Positions 54,458 through 61,918 of a stretch of DNA of 64,000 nt are shown here, piece by piece (the stretch's first letter is position 1; each line of letters opens with the position of its first letter). The notes beneath the pieces were generated by a model. That model saw only the letters and a program-made list of their open reading frames with translations, did not search any database and had not been told where the DNA came from. Location of the stretch: assembly GCF_004310325.1 (NCBI RefSeq), contig NZ_SIRT01000012.1, positions 1-64,000 of the forward strand. The letters are read 5' to 3'. Made by a program: the position numbers and the translations under genes. The DNA is from Hyunsoonleella flava. GTDB lineage: Bacteria > Bacteroidota > Bacteroidia > Flavobacteriales > Flavobacteriaceae.

Positions 54458-54844
54458 TTATACTTCATTATTAGTTCTTAAGGATTTTCTGGAAATTCGC
54501 CTTCCTCTAAAAAAGAAGAATAAATTGATGAATAGCATTATTCCCAAATAGATTGAAAATCCGCCAATTTTTTTGCTTAGTATTTCTATAAGTGTTTGAT
54601 AGCTCATTTCATTTATACTGTAATACGATATTTTAAGAATTAGCATCGCCCACCCAATATTTATAAGATAAAATCCTATTTCGAATAACTTGTTAGTTGC
54701 AATAGCTATATCTTCTTTTCCTTTAAAAATATCTACCATAAATAGTTTGCCATTTTTGAATAGCATTTTTGAAACATAAATAGTTAATGCAATTACTATT
54801 GGTAAATAGATGAGATAAGCGAAAATGATTTTTGAGTTTTCCAT
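54458..54844 (-). CDS. Small four-helix membrane protein, paralogue of the next gene
   Basis: A 128-residue hypothetical protein with about four hydrophobic helices near 7-26, 50-70, 75-90 and 95-113, ending in a basic tail (FRGRRISRKSLRTNNEV). It aligns over most of its length with the adjacent 117-residue protein (shared pattern LFxxGxxFxxxxFxxxxxxxxxxNxLxxxGFYLxNxGxAxxxL), so the pair arose by duplication. It begins 3 nt after that gene. Function unknown. Confidence 0.68.
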   Translation of the reverse strand: MENSKIIFAYLIYLPIVIALTIYVSKMLFKNGKLFMVDIFKGKEDIAIATNKLFEIGFYLINIGWAMLILKISYYSINEMSYQTLIEILSKKIGGFSIYLGIMLFINLFFFFRGRRISRKSLRTNNEV

Positions 54845-54847
54845 GAT

Positions 54848-55201
54848 TTATTGTTTTAATGATTTTGATTTTACGAGATAGGTAAGGCATAAGACATTGT
54901 TGTAATGCAAAACGGCAAGGCCAACAATTATAATTCCCAAACGATGGTTTAAAGTATTAAGCATGTCAGGAATGGACTCGACAACTTCCCAAGAGGCTAT
55001 GGTAATTATGGCGTAACCGAGATTGACGAGATAGTAACCTAGTAGCAATAAATTGTTAATACTTTTAACCAACGATTTGTTATTATGAAATAAGTTAAGA
55101 AGGAATTTTTCTCCATGATGATAAAATAACCACCCAACATAAATCATTATATAGAATATAGTTGGGATGTAAATGATATAAGAAATGACATTATAGTTCA
55201 T
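54848..55201 (-). CDS. Small four-helix membrane protein
   Basis: A 117-residue hypothetical protein with four hydrophobic segments (about 5-25, 48-68, 70-85 and 88-108) and a basic C terminus. Its start lies just 16 nt from a palindrome (55218-55239) that also occurs before the GbsR/MarR gene, so it is probably repressed by that regulator. The paralogous gene follows 3 nt later. Confidence 0.68.
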   Translation of the reverse strand: MNYNVISYIIYIPTIFYIMIYVGWLFYHHGEKFLLNLFHNNKSLVKSINNLLLLGYYLVNLGYAIITIASWEVVESIPDMLNTLNHRLGIIIVGLAVLHYNNVLCLTYLVKSKSLKQ

Positions 55202-55217
55202 TTTTCAATTATTTTAA

Positions 55218-55239
55218 ACTTTCAGAAAATATTGAAAGT
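55218..55239. promoter_or_regulatory. Candidate GbsR/MarR operator A
   Basis: ACTTTCA (55218-55224) and TGAAAGT (55233-55239) are perfect inverted arms with an 8-bp spacer. It lies between the regulator gene and the 117-residue membrane protein, close enough to the latter start to cover its promoter. Its geometry equals that of operator B. Confidence 0.7.
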
Positions 55240-55254
55240 ATATCTTAAATTTTT

Positions 55255-55758
55255 TTATTTAAATAATTTCAACAAAGATTTAGTAATCCAGTTTTGCTCT
55301 TGTGTTGCTATTTTATTTAATAATGAATCAGCAGCGTCTGCCAGATCATGCAATGCTTTTGTTTGCTTTATAAGCTCCTTTGTTTTTGCTGTTCCGTCGT
55401 CCTGAATGCTAGAAACTTCTTTTAGCACCTTTATTACGGGTTTTATTTCTCTTCTGCTGCGTTCCTTAGCTATATGTCTCGCCAATTCTTGTACATCTTT
55501 TTCAGTGGTAAAAAACTCTTTGCGTTCACCAGGAACTAGTTCTTTGGTTACAATTCCCCAATCCATAAGTTGGCGTAAATTCATACTTGTATTACCGCGC
55601 GAAATCTTCAATTCATCCATAATCTCTTCCATGGACAGAGGTTTTGTAGAAATAAAAAGTAAAGATTGGATTTGGGCCATAGCCTTATTTATGCCCCACA
55701 TTGAGCCTAAACTACCCCATGTGCTAATAAATTTTTCTTTGGCTTCTTGATATTCCAC
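55255..55758 (-). CDS. GbsR/MarR-family transcriptional regulator
   Basis: A 167-residue winged-helix regulator. It begins FISTWGSLGSMWGINKAMAQIQSLLFIS, the usual GbsR opening, followed by the helix-turn-helix SMEEIMDELKISRGNTSMNLRQLMDWGIV, the wing KELVPGERKEFFTTE and a C-terminal helical dimerisation region. The start is GTG at 55758. A -7 box TATCTTTG (minus strand 55791-55784) with a TTG 19 bp upstream inside a palindrome points to autorepression. It heads the five-gene operon. Confidence 0.88.
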   Translation of the reverse strand: MEYQEAKEKFISTWGSLGSMWGINKAMAQIQSLLFISTKPLSMEEIMDELKISRGNTSMNLRQLMDWGIVTKELVPGERKEFFTTEKDVQELARHIAKERSRREIKPVIKVLKEVSSIQDDGTAKTKELIKQTKALHDLADAADSLLNKIATQEQNWITKSLLKLFK

Positions 55759-55783
55759 AATCTTATAATTTTGATTTCTTATA

Positions 55784-55830
55784 CAAAGATATAAATAATT
55801 TCTAAACTTTCAATAATTTATGAAAGTTTA
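55784..55830 (-). promoter_or_regulatory. Promoter and operator B of the GbsR/MarR gene
   Basis: On the minus strand TATCTTTG occupies 55791-55784 and TTG lies exactly 19 bp upstream, a very good Bacteroidetes promoter. Its -33 element lies inside the palindrome TAAACTTTCA (55803-55812) / TGAAAGTTTA (55821-55830), 10-bp arms with an 8-bp spacer. The core ACTTTCA-N8-TGAAAGT is identical to operator A. Binding here would block RNA polymerase. Confidence 0.78.
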
Positions 55831-56595
55831 TTTGATTTCTAAATGGATATGATCATCGTGCCTTATTGCATGACAGCCATGAAAGCGAATTTTACCTTGG
55901 TCAGATAAACCAAGCGATTCTTTAAGATGGGGTTCGATAAATATTTTCTTAACGGAAGGTTTGGATAGTAGGTTTAGAATTAAAGTTCTGGTCCCTGTTG
56001 TATCAAATTCTAATTTATTAATAGTTCCAAAAGTTAAATATTTTGAAAAGTCATATTGCCAATATCCTTGTGATAAGCATCTGTTGCTTGTTGGGTTCTT
56101 GTCTGAATCTACAAAAACTCCATAGCCAGAAATTGATGGTTTTTTGTTTGAAGTTTTTTTATCACTATCTAAATACATAAATGAAATATCTATCTTTTTC
56201 CCATCATTATGACTAAGATGGGGCAGTAGCGGAAAGCTATCAAAAAAGGGGAAATTGGCATCTAGATAGGTGATACTGATATGATGAGATGTAAATAAAG
56301 CGTGAGCAGAATCTTCTAGTTTAATTTTGAGTACAGGGTTCACATAATTTCTAAATAGTAAAGGATAGACTAGATTTCTTGGTCTTAGTTCAGAATTAAA
56401 AACAGGTAAAGCCTCTCTGCCAAAAACTTTTGCAATGGGTTCAACTAATAAAAGATTACATACTAAATATATCAGAGGAAAGACAAAACGCTTTTTCTTT
56501 TGTAGAAGTTTTGAAAACCATATACTCAACAACCAAATTATTCCGCCAACTTGAGTTAGTAATGTTAGAAAAAATAAAAAAGAAAAGGTGTCCAA
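55828..56595 (-). CDS. Membrane-anchored LAS-type zinc peptidase homologue
   Basis: A 255-residue hypothetical protein with two N-terminal membrane segments (about 5-28 and 38-50) and a soluble domain. H129-x6-D136 (SHNDGKKID) and H249-x-H251 (HDDHIH) at the C terminus are the zinc-ligand pattern of LAS peptidases (lysostaphin, D-Ala-D-Ala carboxypeptidase, MepA), and VDSDKNP lies between. A peptidoglycan substrate is suggested but unproven. The start is TTG at 56595 directly after an in-frame TGA; an ATG at 56614 with a better N terminus is one base out of frame, across an A6-T-A6 tract at 56569-56580. A frameshift near the start is therefore likely. The 3' end touches operator B. Confidence 0.6.
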   Translation of the reverse strand: MDTFSFLFFLTLLTQVGGIIWLLSIWFSKLLQKKKRFVFPLIYLVCNLLLVEPIAKVFGREALPVFNSELRPRNLVYPLLFRNYVNPVLKIKLEDSAHALFTSHHISITYLDANFPFFDSFPLLPHLSHNDGKKIDISFMYLDSDKKTSNKKPSISGYGVFVDSDKNPTSNRCLSQGYWQYDFSKYLTFGTINKLEFDTTGTRTLILNLLSKPSVKKIFIEPHLKESLGLSDQGKIRFHGCHAIRHDDHIHLEIK

Positions 56596-56642
56596 TCAGT
56601 TTTAAAAACTTCATAAACACCTAAACGAAAAATCCTGTCAAT

Positions 56643-58682
56643 TTATTTCAACAATCCCGCTCGCTTCAGCAACGCTTCAGGTTTTGGTTCTTGACCTCTA
56701 AAACGTTTGTAAAGCGTCATTGGATTTTCTGTGCCACCTTTAGAAAGCACATTGTCCTTAAATTTATCGGCAACAATTTTGTTGAAAATGCCTTTTTCCT
56801 TAAAATACTCAAAAGCATCGGCGTCTAAAACCTCTGCCCACTTATAACTGTAGTATCCCGAAGAATAACCGCCTTGAAAAATATGTGCAAAAGCTGTACT
56901 CATACAATTTTCAGGAACATCAGGGTATAGTTTTGTGTTTTTAAATGCTTCAGATTCGTGAGCTTTTACGCTCTCAATGGTCTCTGGCGACTCGCCAGCA
57001 TGCCAACTCATATCCAACAACCCAAAACTTAATTGGCGTAAGGTTTGCATACCCTCGTGAAACGTAGCTGATTCCTTTATTTTCTCAACCAAATCCATAG
57101 GAATTAGGTCTCCACTTTCGTAATGCGTTGCAAACAATTCTAGAGCTTCTTTTTCATAACACCAGTTTTCCATCACCTGACTTGGTAATTCCACAAAATC
57201 CCAATACACGCTAGTTCCCGATAAACTGGGATAGGTGGTATTGGCCAACATACCATGTAAAGCGTGTCCGAATTCATGGAAAAGCGTTGTGACTTCATTA
57301 AATGTCAACAACGAAGGTTTGGTTTTTGTTGGCTTGGTGAAATTGCAAACTATAGAAATATGCGGTCTGCTATTTTCTCCATTTTTAACGTATTGAGGTT
57401 TGTAAACGGTCATCCACGCTCCATTTCGTTTTCCTGCTCTTGGAAAATAATCAGCATAAAAAATAGATACTAAATTACCTTTGGAATCGGTTACTTTATA
57501 GGTCAATACATCCTCGTGATATTTATCGATAGTGTCTATTTCTTCAAAATGAAGATCAAATAATTTGTTAGCAATCTTAAATGAACCATCTATCACATTT
57601 TCAAGTTTGAAATATGGTTTTAACAGTTCGTCATCCAAACTGAACAGTTTTTGTTTAAGTTTTTCAGCATAGTAAGCCCCATCCCATTTTTGAAGTTGCT
57701 CTATGCCATCTAAATTTTTTGCGAAATTTCCCAAGTTCTTAAACTCGCGCTGTGCCGCAGGTTTTGCCTTCTCCAACAATTCATTCAAAAACTTTTGAAC
57801 GTTTTCAGGCGTTTCAGCCATACGTTCTTCTAAAACAAAATGTGCATGGGTTTTATATCCCAATAAGTTTGCACGCTCATGTCTCAGTTTTACTATGTTG
57901 AGTACAATAGCTTGATTATCTAAATCGTCTCCTTTAAACCCTTTTGCACCAGCTGCCAAAGACATTTTTTTTCGTAATTCTCTATTATCGGCATAGGTTA
58001 AAAACGGTATATAGCTTGGATAATCCAGCGTAAACAACCAACCTTCTTTACCTTTTGATTCCGCTAATTGTTTTGCAGCTTCTCTAGAACCATCGGGCAA
58101 TCCAGATAAATCAGCTTCATTGGTAATTAGCATTTCAAATTTGTTAGTTTCAGCTAATACATTTTCGCCAAATTTCAGCTTTAGTTTACTTAATTTTTTA
58201 TCAATCTCCCTAAGTTGCTCTTTTTTATCTTCTGACAGATTAGCACCATTTCTTGAAAAACTTTTATATTTTTTATCTAATAAGGTTTCTTGTTCTGTGG
58301 TTAAGTCCAGTTTGTTCTTACTATCATAAACCGTTTTAACCTTTTTGAACAAATCTTCATTTAAAGTGATGTCATTGTTGAACTCCGATAGCATAGGGGA
58401 CACCTCCTGAGCAATTTTTTGAATGGTTTCATTAGTTTCAGCAGAATTTATATTAAAGAAAATACTAGAGATTCTATCTAACTTTTCCCCTGAAAACTCT
58501 AAGGCTTCAATTGTATTTTCAAATGTTGGTGATGCTACATTATTTACAATAGTATCAATTTCAGCTTTAGCTTCAATAATTGCTTCTTTAAAGGCTGACA
58601 GATAATCTTCGTTATTTATTTTAGAAAACGGAGGGGTATTGTATGGTGTGTTGAAACCGTTTATCGATGAGTATTCAATCAT
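56643..58682 (-). CDS. M3-family oligopeptidase (peptidyl-dipeptidase Dcp-like)
   Basis: A 679-residue zinc metallopeptidase that trims oligopeptides. The zinc motif is in TLFHEFGHALHGMLANTTYPSLSGTSVYWDFVELPSQVMENW (HEFGH, with the downstream Glu). An N-terminal helical region and EERMAETPENVQKFLNELLEKAKPAA fit the M3 family. There is no signal peptide, so it is probably cytoplasmic. The LAS-type gene begins 47 nt downstream. Confidence 0.93.
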   Translation of the reverse strand: MIEYSSINGFNTPYNTPPFSKINNEDYLSAFKEAIIEAKAEIDTIVNNVASPTFENTIEALEFSGEKLDRISSIFFNINSAETNETIQKIAQEVSPMLSEFNNDITLNEDLFKKVKTVYDSKNKLDLTTEQETLLDKKYKSFSRNGANLSEDKKEQLREIDKKLSKLKLKFGENVLAETNKFEMLITNEADLSGLPDGSREAAKQLAESKGKEGWLFTLDYPSYIPFLTYADNRELRKKMSLAAGAKGFKGDDLDNQAIVLNIVKLRHERANLLGYKTHAHFVLEERMAETPENVQKFLNELLEKAKPAAQREFKNLGNFAKNLDGIEQLQKWDGAYYAEKLKQKLFSLDDELLKPYFKLENVIDGSFKIANKLFDLHFEEIDTIDKYHEDVLTYKVTDSKGNLVSIFYADYFPRAGKRNGAWMTVYKPQYVKNGENSRPHISIVCNFTKPTKTKPSLLTFNEVTTLFHEFGHALHGMLANTTYPSLSGTSVYWDFVELPSQVMENWCYEKEALELFATHYESGDLIPMDLVEKIKESATFHEGMQTLRQLSFGLLDMSWHAGESPETIESVKAHESEAFKNTKLYPDVPENCMSTAFAHIFQGGYSSGYYSYKWAEVLDADAFEYFKEKGIFNKIVADKFKDNVLSKGGTENPMTLYKRFRGQEPKPEALLKRAGLLK

Positions 58683-58807
58683 TGTTTGGTAAAAAAATGT
58701 TAAAATTCAATTTTATTATGCACGCACAGTAAATTATTTATATTTTCGCGCAGATTTTTCAAAGGAGTTAACGATTTAACTCGTAAGAATTATTGTTAAT
58801 AGCTAAT

Positions 58808-58835
58808 GAAACCTCGGCTTAATTGTCGGGGTTTC
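58808..58835 (-). terminator. Hairpin after purE
   Basis: GAAACCTCG (58808-58816) and CGGGGTTTC (58827-58835) form a 9-bp stem with one G-U pair and a 10-nt loop, just past the purE stop. No T run is seen on the minus strand, so it is a weak terminator at best. Confidence 0.45.
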
Positions 58836-58836
58836 T

Positions 58837-59319
58837 CTATTTTAAATCCTTAGCAGATTCGTGTACTTTAAGCTTTAAGCCCTCTTTGTAAGCCACTACT
58901 TTATCCAGTACACATGAATCGTGCGACCCTATAATTTGAGCAGCCAAAATCCCTGCATTCTTTGCTCCGTTTAAGGCAACAGTAGCTACAGGAACACCAC
59001 CAGGCATTTGTAGAATGGACAAGACAGAATCCCAGCCATCAATAGAATTGCTGCTCTTTACTGGGACACCTATAACAGGAAGCGGAGACAGCGAAGCAAT
59101 CATTCCGGGTAAGTGCGCCGCACCACCAGCTCCGGCTATAATTACCTTAAAACCATTGGTATGTGCATGCTTTCCGTAATCGAATAATTTTTCTGGAGTA
59201 CGGTGTGCTGATACAATATCAACTTCTACTTCAATATCAAAACCTTTTAAGATGTCTATCGCATCTTGCATCACGGGAAGATCACTTTTACTTCCCATAA
59301 TTACGCCTACTTTACCCAT
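58837..59319 (-). CDS. purE: N5-carboxyaminoimidazole ribonucleotide mutase
   Basis: A 160-residue purine-synthesis enzyme that rearranges N5-CAIR to CAIR. Motifs are GVIMGSKSDLPVMQDA, VSAHRTPEKLFDYGKHA, VIIAGAGGAAHLPGM and PVIGVPVKSSNSIDGWDSVLSILQMPGGVPVATVA. It lies 140 bp after purK on the same strand, separated by a repeat element. Confidence 0.96.
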   Translation of the reverse strand: MGKVGVIMGSKSDLPVMQDAIDILKGFDIEVEVDIVSAHRTPEKLFDYGKHAHTNGFKVIIAGAGGAAHLPGMIASLSPLPVIGVPVKSSNSIDGWDSVLSILQMPGGVPVATVALNGAKNAGILAAQIIGSHDSCVLDKVVAYKEGLKLKVHESAKDLK

Positions 59320-59334
59320 AGATTTTTTATTATG

Positions 59335-59360
59335 TTAGGTCGAGCGCAGTCGAGACCTAA
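59335..59360. repeat. REP-like palindrome between purK and purE
   Basis: TTAGGTC (59335-59341) and GACCTAA (59354-59360) are perfect arms around GAGCGCAGTCGA. The GAGCGnAGTCGA core occurs in interspersed intergenic repeats of many Flavobacteriia. Only one copy is in this window; a stabilising or read-through-limiting hairpin in the pur mRNA is possible. Confidence 0.6.
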
Positions 59361-59413
59361 TATTATCAATTTAAAATACAAAAAGACCCCTCGAAAACTG
59401 CGTCTCTATCTTC

Positions 59414-59435
59414 AAACAAAAATATATTTTTGTTT
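59414..59435. repeat. AT-rich palindrome between purK and purE
   Basis: AAACAAAAA (59414-59422) and TTTTTGTTT (59427-59435) are perfect arms around TATA. It follows the purK stop and could form a weak hairpin in the mRNA. Confidence 0.4.
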
Positions 59436-59459
59436 TCGATAATGCTCGAGGATACAAAT

Positions 59460-60614
59460 TTATTCACTAACTACTTTAATAGATTTTTTCACGTCTTCTG
59501 CCACACGACGTGCTTCATCTAAATCGGCATTCACAATGGTAACATGCCCCATTTTTCTGAAAGGGCGCGTTTGCTTTTTTCCATAAATATGAGGGGTTAC
59601 GCCATCCATAGTCATGATGTTTTCAATATTTTCGTAAACTACATTGCCCGTGTAACCTTCAGCACCTACTAGGTTTACCATCACACCACCAACTTTATTA
59701 TCTGTTCTTCCCAAAGGCAAGTCTAAAATAGCCCTTAGATGTTGTTCAAATTGCGATGTATAACTTGCTTCTATGGTTTGATGACCAGAATTATGCGGTC
59801 TGGGAGCTACTTCATTTATTAAAATTTGATCATCTTCGGTTTGAAACATTTCAACTGCCAACAATCCAACATGGTTAAAGGCTTTAGAAACGTTTAAGGC
59901 AACCTGTCTAGCTTTTTTTGCAACGTGATCAGAAATTCTCGCAGGACAAATCACATATTCCACTTGGTTTGCTTCTGGATGAAATTCCATTTCTACCACA
60001 GGGAATGTTTTGGTTTCGCCCGATGGGTTTCTAGCTACAATTACAGCAAGCTCATTTTTAAATGGCACCAATTCCTCAGCAATACATTCGCCTTTTGGTA
60101 AATTTTCTAAATCCGAAAGCTGTCTTACAACTTTTACACCATTGCCATCATAACCAAATTGTGCTGCTTTCCAGACAAATGGCAATTCTAATCCACCATT
60201 ATTTACGGCATCTTCAATTTCAGATACATAAGCAAACCTTGAAAAAGGTGCCGTTGGTAATTCGTTATCAATATAAAACAGTTTTTGCTTTGCTTTGTTT
60301 TGAATGGTGCGCAAGGTTTTAGAAGCGGGATATACTTTAACACCTTCTTTCTCCAAGGCTTCTAGCGCGTCAACGTTTACATTTTCAATTTCAATCGTTA
60401 GCACGTCAACGTTTTTTCCAAAGTTAAAAACCGCATCATAATCCATTAAATCACCTAAATGAAATTCATCACAGGCCGTCTTACAAGGAGCTTCCTTACT
60501 AGATTCCAACACGCAAGTGTAAATATCAAACTTACGCGTGTTGTAAAGTAGCATTTTACCCAATTGCCCACCACCAAGGATGCCTAATTTAAAATCTGAG
60601 GAAAAATAATTCAT
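59460..60614 (-). CDS. purK: N5-carboxyaminoimidazole ribonucleotide synthase
   Basis: A 384-residue ATP-grasp enzyme making N5-CAIR from AIR and bicarbonate. It opens with the Rossmann-like KLGILGGGQLGKMLLYNTRKF. WKAAQFGYDGNGVKVV, ECIAEELVPFKNELAVIVARN, ALNVSKAFNHVGLLAVEMFQ and NEVAPRPHNSGHQTIEA follow. It precedes purE in the same direction. Confidence 0.96.
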   Translation of the reverse strand: MNYFSSDFKLGILGGGQLGKMLLYNTRKFDIYTCVLESSKEAPCKTACDEFHLGDLMDYDAVFNFGKNVDVLTIEIENVNVDALEALEKEGVKVYPASKTLRTIQNKAKQKLFYIDNELPTAPFSRFAYVSEIEDAVNNGGLELPFVWKAAQFGYDGNGVKVVRQLSDLENLPKGECIAEELVPFKNELAVIVARNPSGETKTFPVVEMEFHPEANQVEYVICPARISDHVAKKARQVALNVSKAFNHVGLLAVEMFQTEDDQILINEVAPRPHNSGHQTIEASYTSQFEQHLRAILDLPLGRTDNKVGGVMVNLVGAEGYTGNVVYENIENIMTMDGVTPHIYGKKQTRPFRKMGHVTIVNADLDEARRVAEDVKKSIKVVSE

Positions 60615-60722
60615 TCTTAAAATTTAAAGAATACGAGTTAAAGATGCACAAAAATACACTTAAATAACAAATTCTGTAACCAAATCATAAATCAAAACAT
60701 CGTAAATCGTAAATCATTTAAT

Positions 60723-60730
60723 TATCTTTG
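60723..60730 (+). promoter_or_regulatory. -7 element before the HPRT-adenylate kinase gene
   Basis: TATCTTTG is a full TAnnTTTG match, 22 nt before the GTG start. The region upstream contains short AAATCGTAAATC repeats and no clear -33 TTTG. Confidence 0.55.
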
Positions 60731-60752
60731 CGTTTTTCAAACTTAAATAAGA

Positions 60753-61862
60753 GTGATAAAGCTTCACGACAAATACTTTAAGCCATTTATATCTGCTGCT
60801 GAAATTGAAGAAGCAATAGATAGAATGGTTGCTGAAATTGCCAATGATTTGGGTGATGAGGTTCCTGTGTTTGTTGGGATTTTGAATGGGTCGTTTATGT
60901 TGACGAGTGATTTTGTTAAGAAATACCCTAAGCCCTGTGAAGTTACTTTTATTAAGCTAGCCTCTTATGAAGGTGTAAAATCTAGTGAGGATATCCAGCG
61001 TTTAATAGGGTTAACCCAAGATTTAACAGGAAGAACCGTAATTATTCTGGAGGATATTATTGATACCGGAAAAACACTTGCTGAAGTACATCGCATTTTT
61101 AAAAATGAAAAGGTAAAAGCTTTAAAAATTGCGACACTATTTTACAAACCCGAGGCATACAAGAAAGATTTTAAATTACATTACATAGGAATAAAAATTC
61201 CCAACAAATTTATCGTAGGCTATGGTTTGGACTATGATAATTTAGGTAGGGATTTACCAGAAGTTTACCAAATTAAAGAAACACAACACATGACCAACTT
61301 AGTATTATTTGGCCCTCCGGGAGCAGGTAAAGGCACACAAGCAAATTTTTTAAAAGAAAAATATAATCTAGTACACATTTCAACAGGAGATGTTTTTAGA
61401 TATAATATTAAAAATGAAACGGCTTTGGGGATGCTTGCCAAATCTTACATTGATAAAGGTGCATTGGTGCCAGACCAAGTTACTATTGATATGCTAAATG
61501 CTGAAGTTGAAAAAAATGCTGATGCCAACGGATTTATTTTTGATGGATTTCCTAGAACAAATGCACAAGCTGATGCTTTGGATGCGTTGATGGATGAAAA
61601 GGATTCTCAAATTAATGCGATGATTGCTCTTGAAGTAGATGATGAAGTTTTGGTAAAACGCTTGCTAGAACGCGGAAAAACCAGTGGAAGAGCTGATGAT
61701 GCTGATGAATCTGTAATTAGAAACAGAATTAAAGTATACTATAACGAAACGGCTATACTTAAAGATTACTACACCGCTCAAAATAAATATTTTGGTGTTG
61801 ATGGTGTTGGTAGTATTGAGGAAATTACTGAGCGATTGAGTGCAGTAATAGATAAGCTCTAA
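60753..61862 (+). CDS. Fused hypoxanthine phosphoribosyltransferase and adenylate kinase
   Basis: A 369-residue protein with two complete purine enzymes. Residues 1-179 are HPRT: VFVGILNGSFMLTSDF and the PRPP motif VIILEDIIDTGKTLAEVHRI. Residues 180-369 are adenylate kinase, starting at an internal ATG (61290): P-loop FGPPGAGKGTQ, STGDVFRYNI, DGFPRTNAQADAL and the short-LID RGKTSGRADDADESVIRNR. No stop separates them. The start is GTG at 60753; no ATG is available at the N terminus. Independent translation of the kinase from 61290 is possible. Next to purK-purE (divergent) and upstream of obgE. Confidence 0.9.
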   Translation: MIKLHDKYFKPFISAAEIEEAIDRMVAEIANDLGDEVPVFVGILNGSFMLTSDFVKKYPKPCEVTFIKLASYEGVKSSEDIQRLIGLTQDLTGRTVIILEDIIDTGKTLAEVHRIFKNEKVKALKIATLFYKPEAYKKDFKLHYIGIKIPNKFIVGYGLDYDNLGRDLPEVYQIKETQHMTNLVLFGPPGAGKGTQANFLKEKYNLVHISTGDVFRYNIKNETALGMLAKSYIDKGALVPDQVTIDMLNAEVEKNADANGFIFDGFPRTNAQADALDALMDEKDSQINAMIALEVDDEVLVKRLLERGKTSGRADDADESVIRNRIKVYYNETAILKDYYTAQNKYFGVDGVGSIEEITERLSAVIDKL

Positions 61863-61874
61863 CTTACTTCCTAA

Positions 61875-61914
61875 GAGTTTAAACTTTATATGTTAAACTT
61901 TGAACTTTAAACTC
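61875..61914 (+). other. Inverted repeat in the obgE leader
   Basis: GAGTTTAAA (61875-61883) and TTTAAACTC (61906-61914) form a 9-bp stem 5 nt before the obgE start, with further AAACTTT repeats in the loop. It could slow translation or mark the end of the fusion gene mRNA. There is no T run, so it is not a normal terminator. Confidence 0.4.
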
Positions 61915-61918
61915 GATT

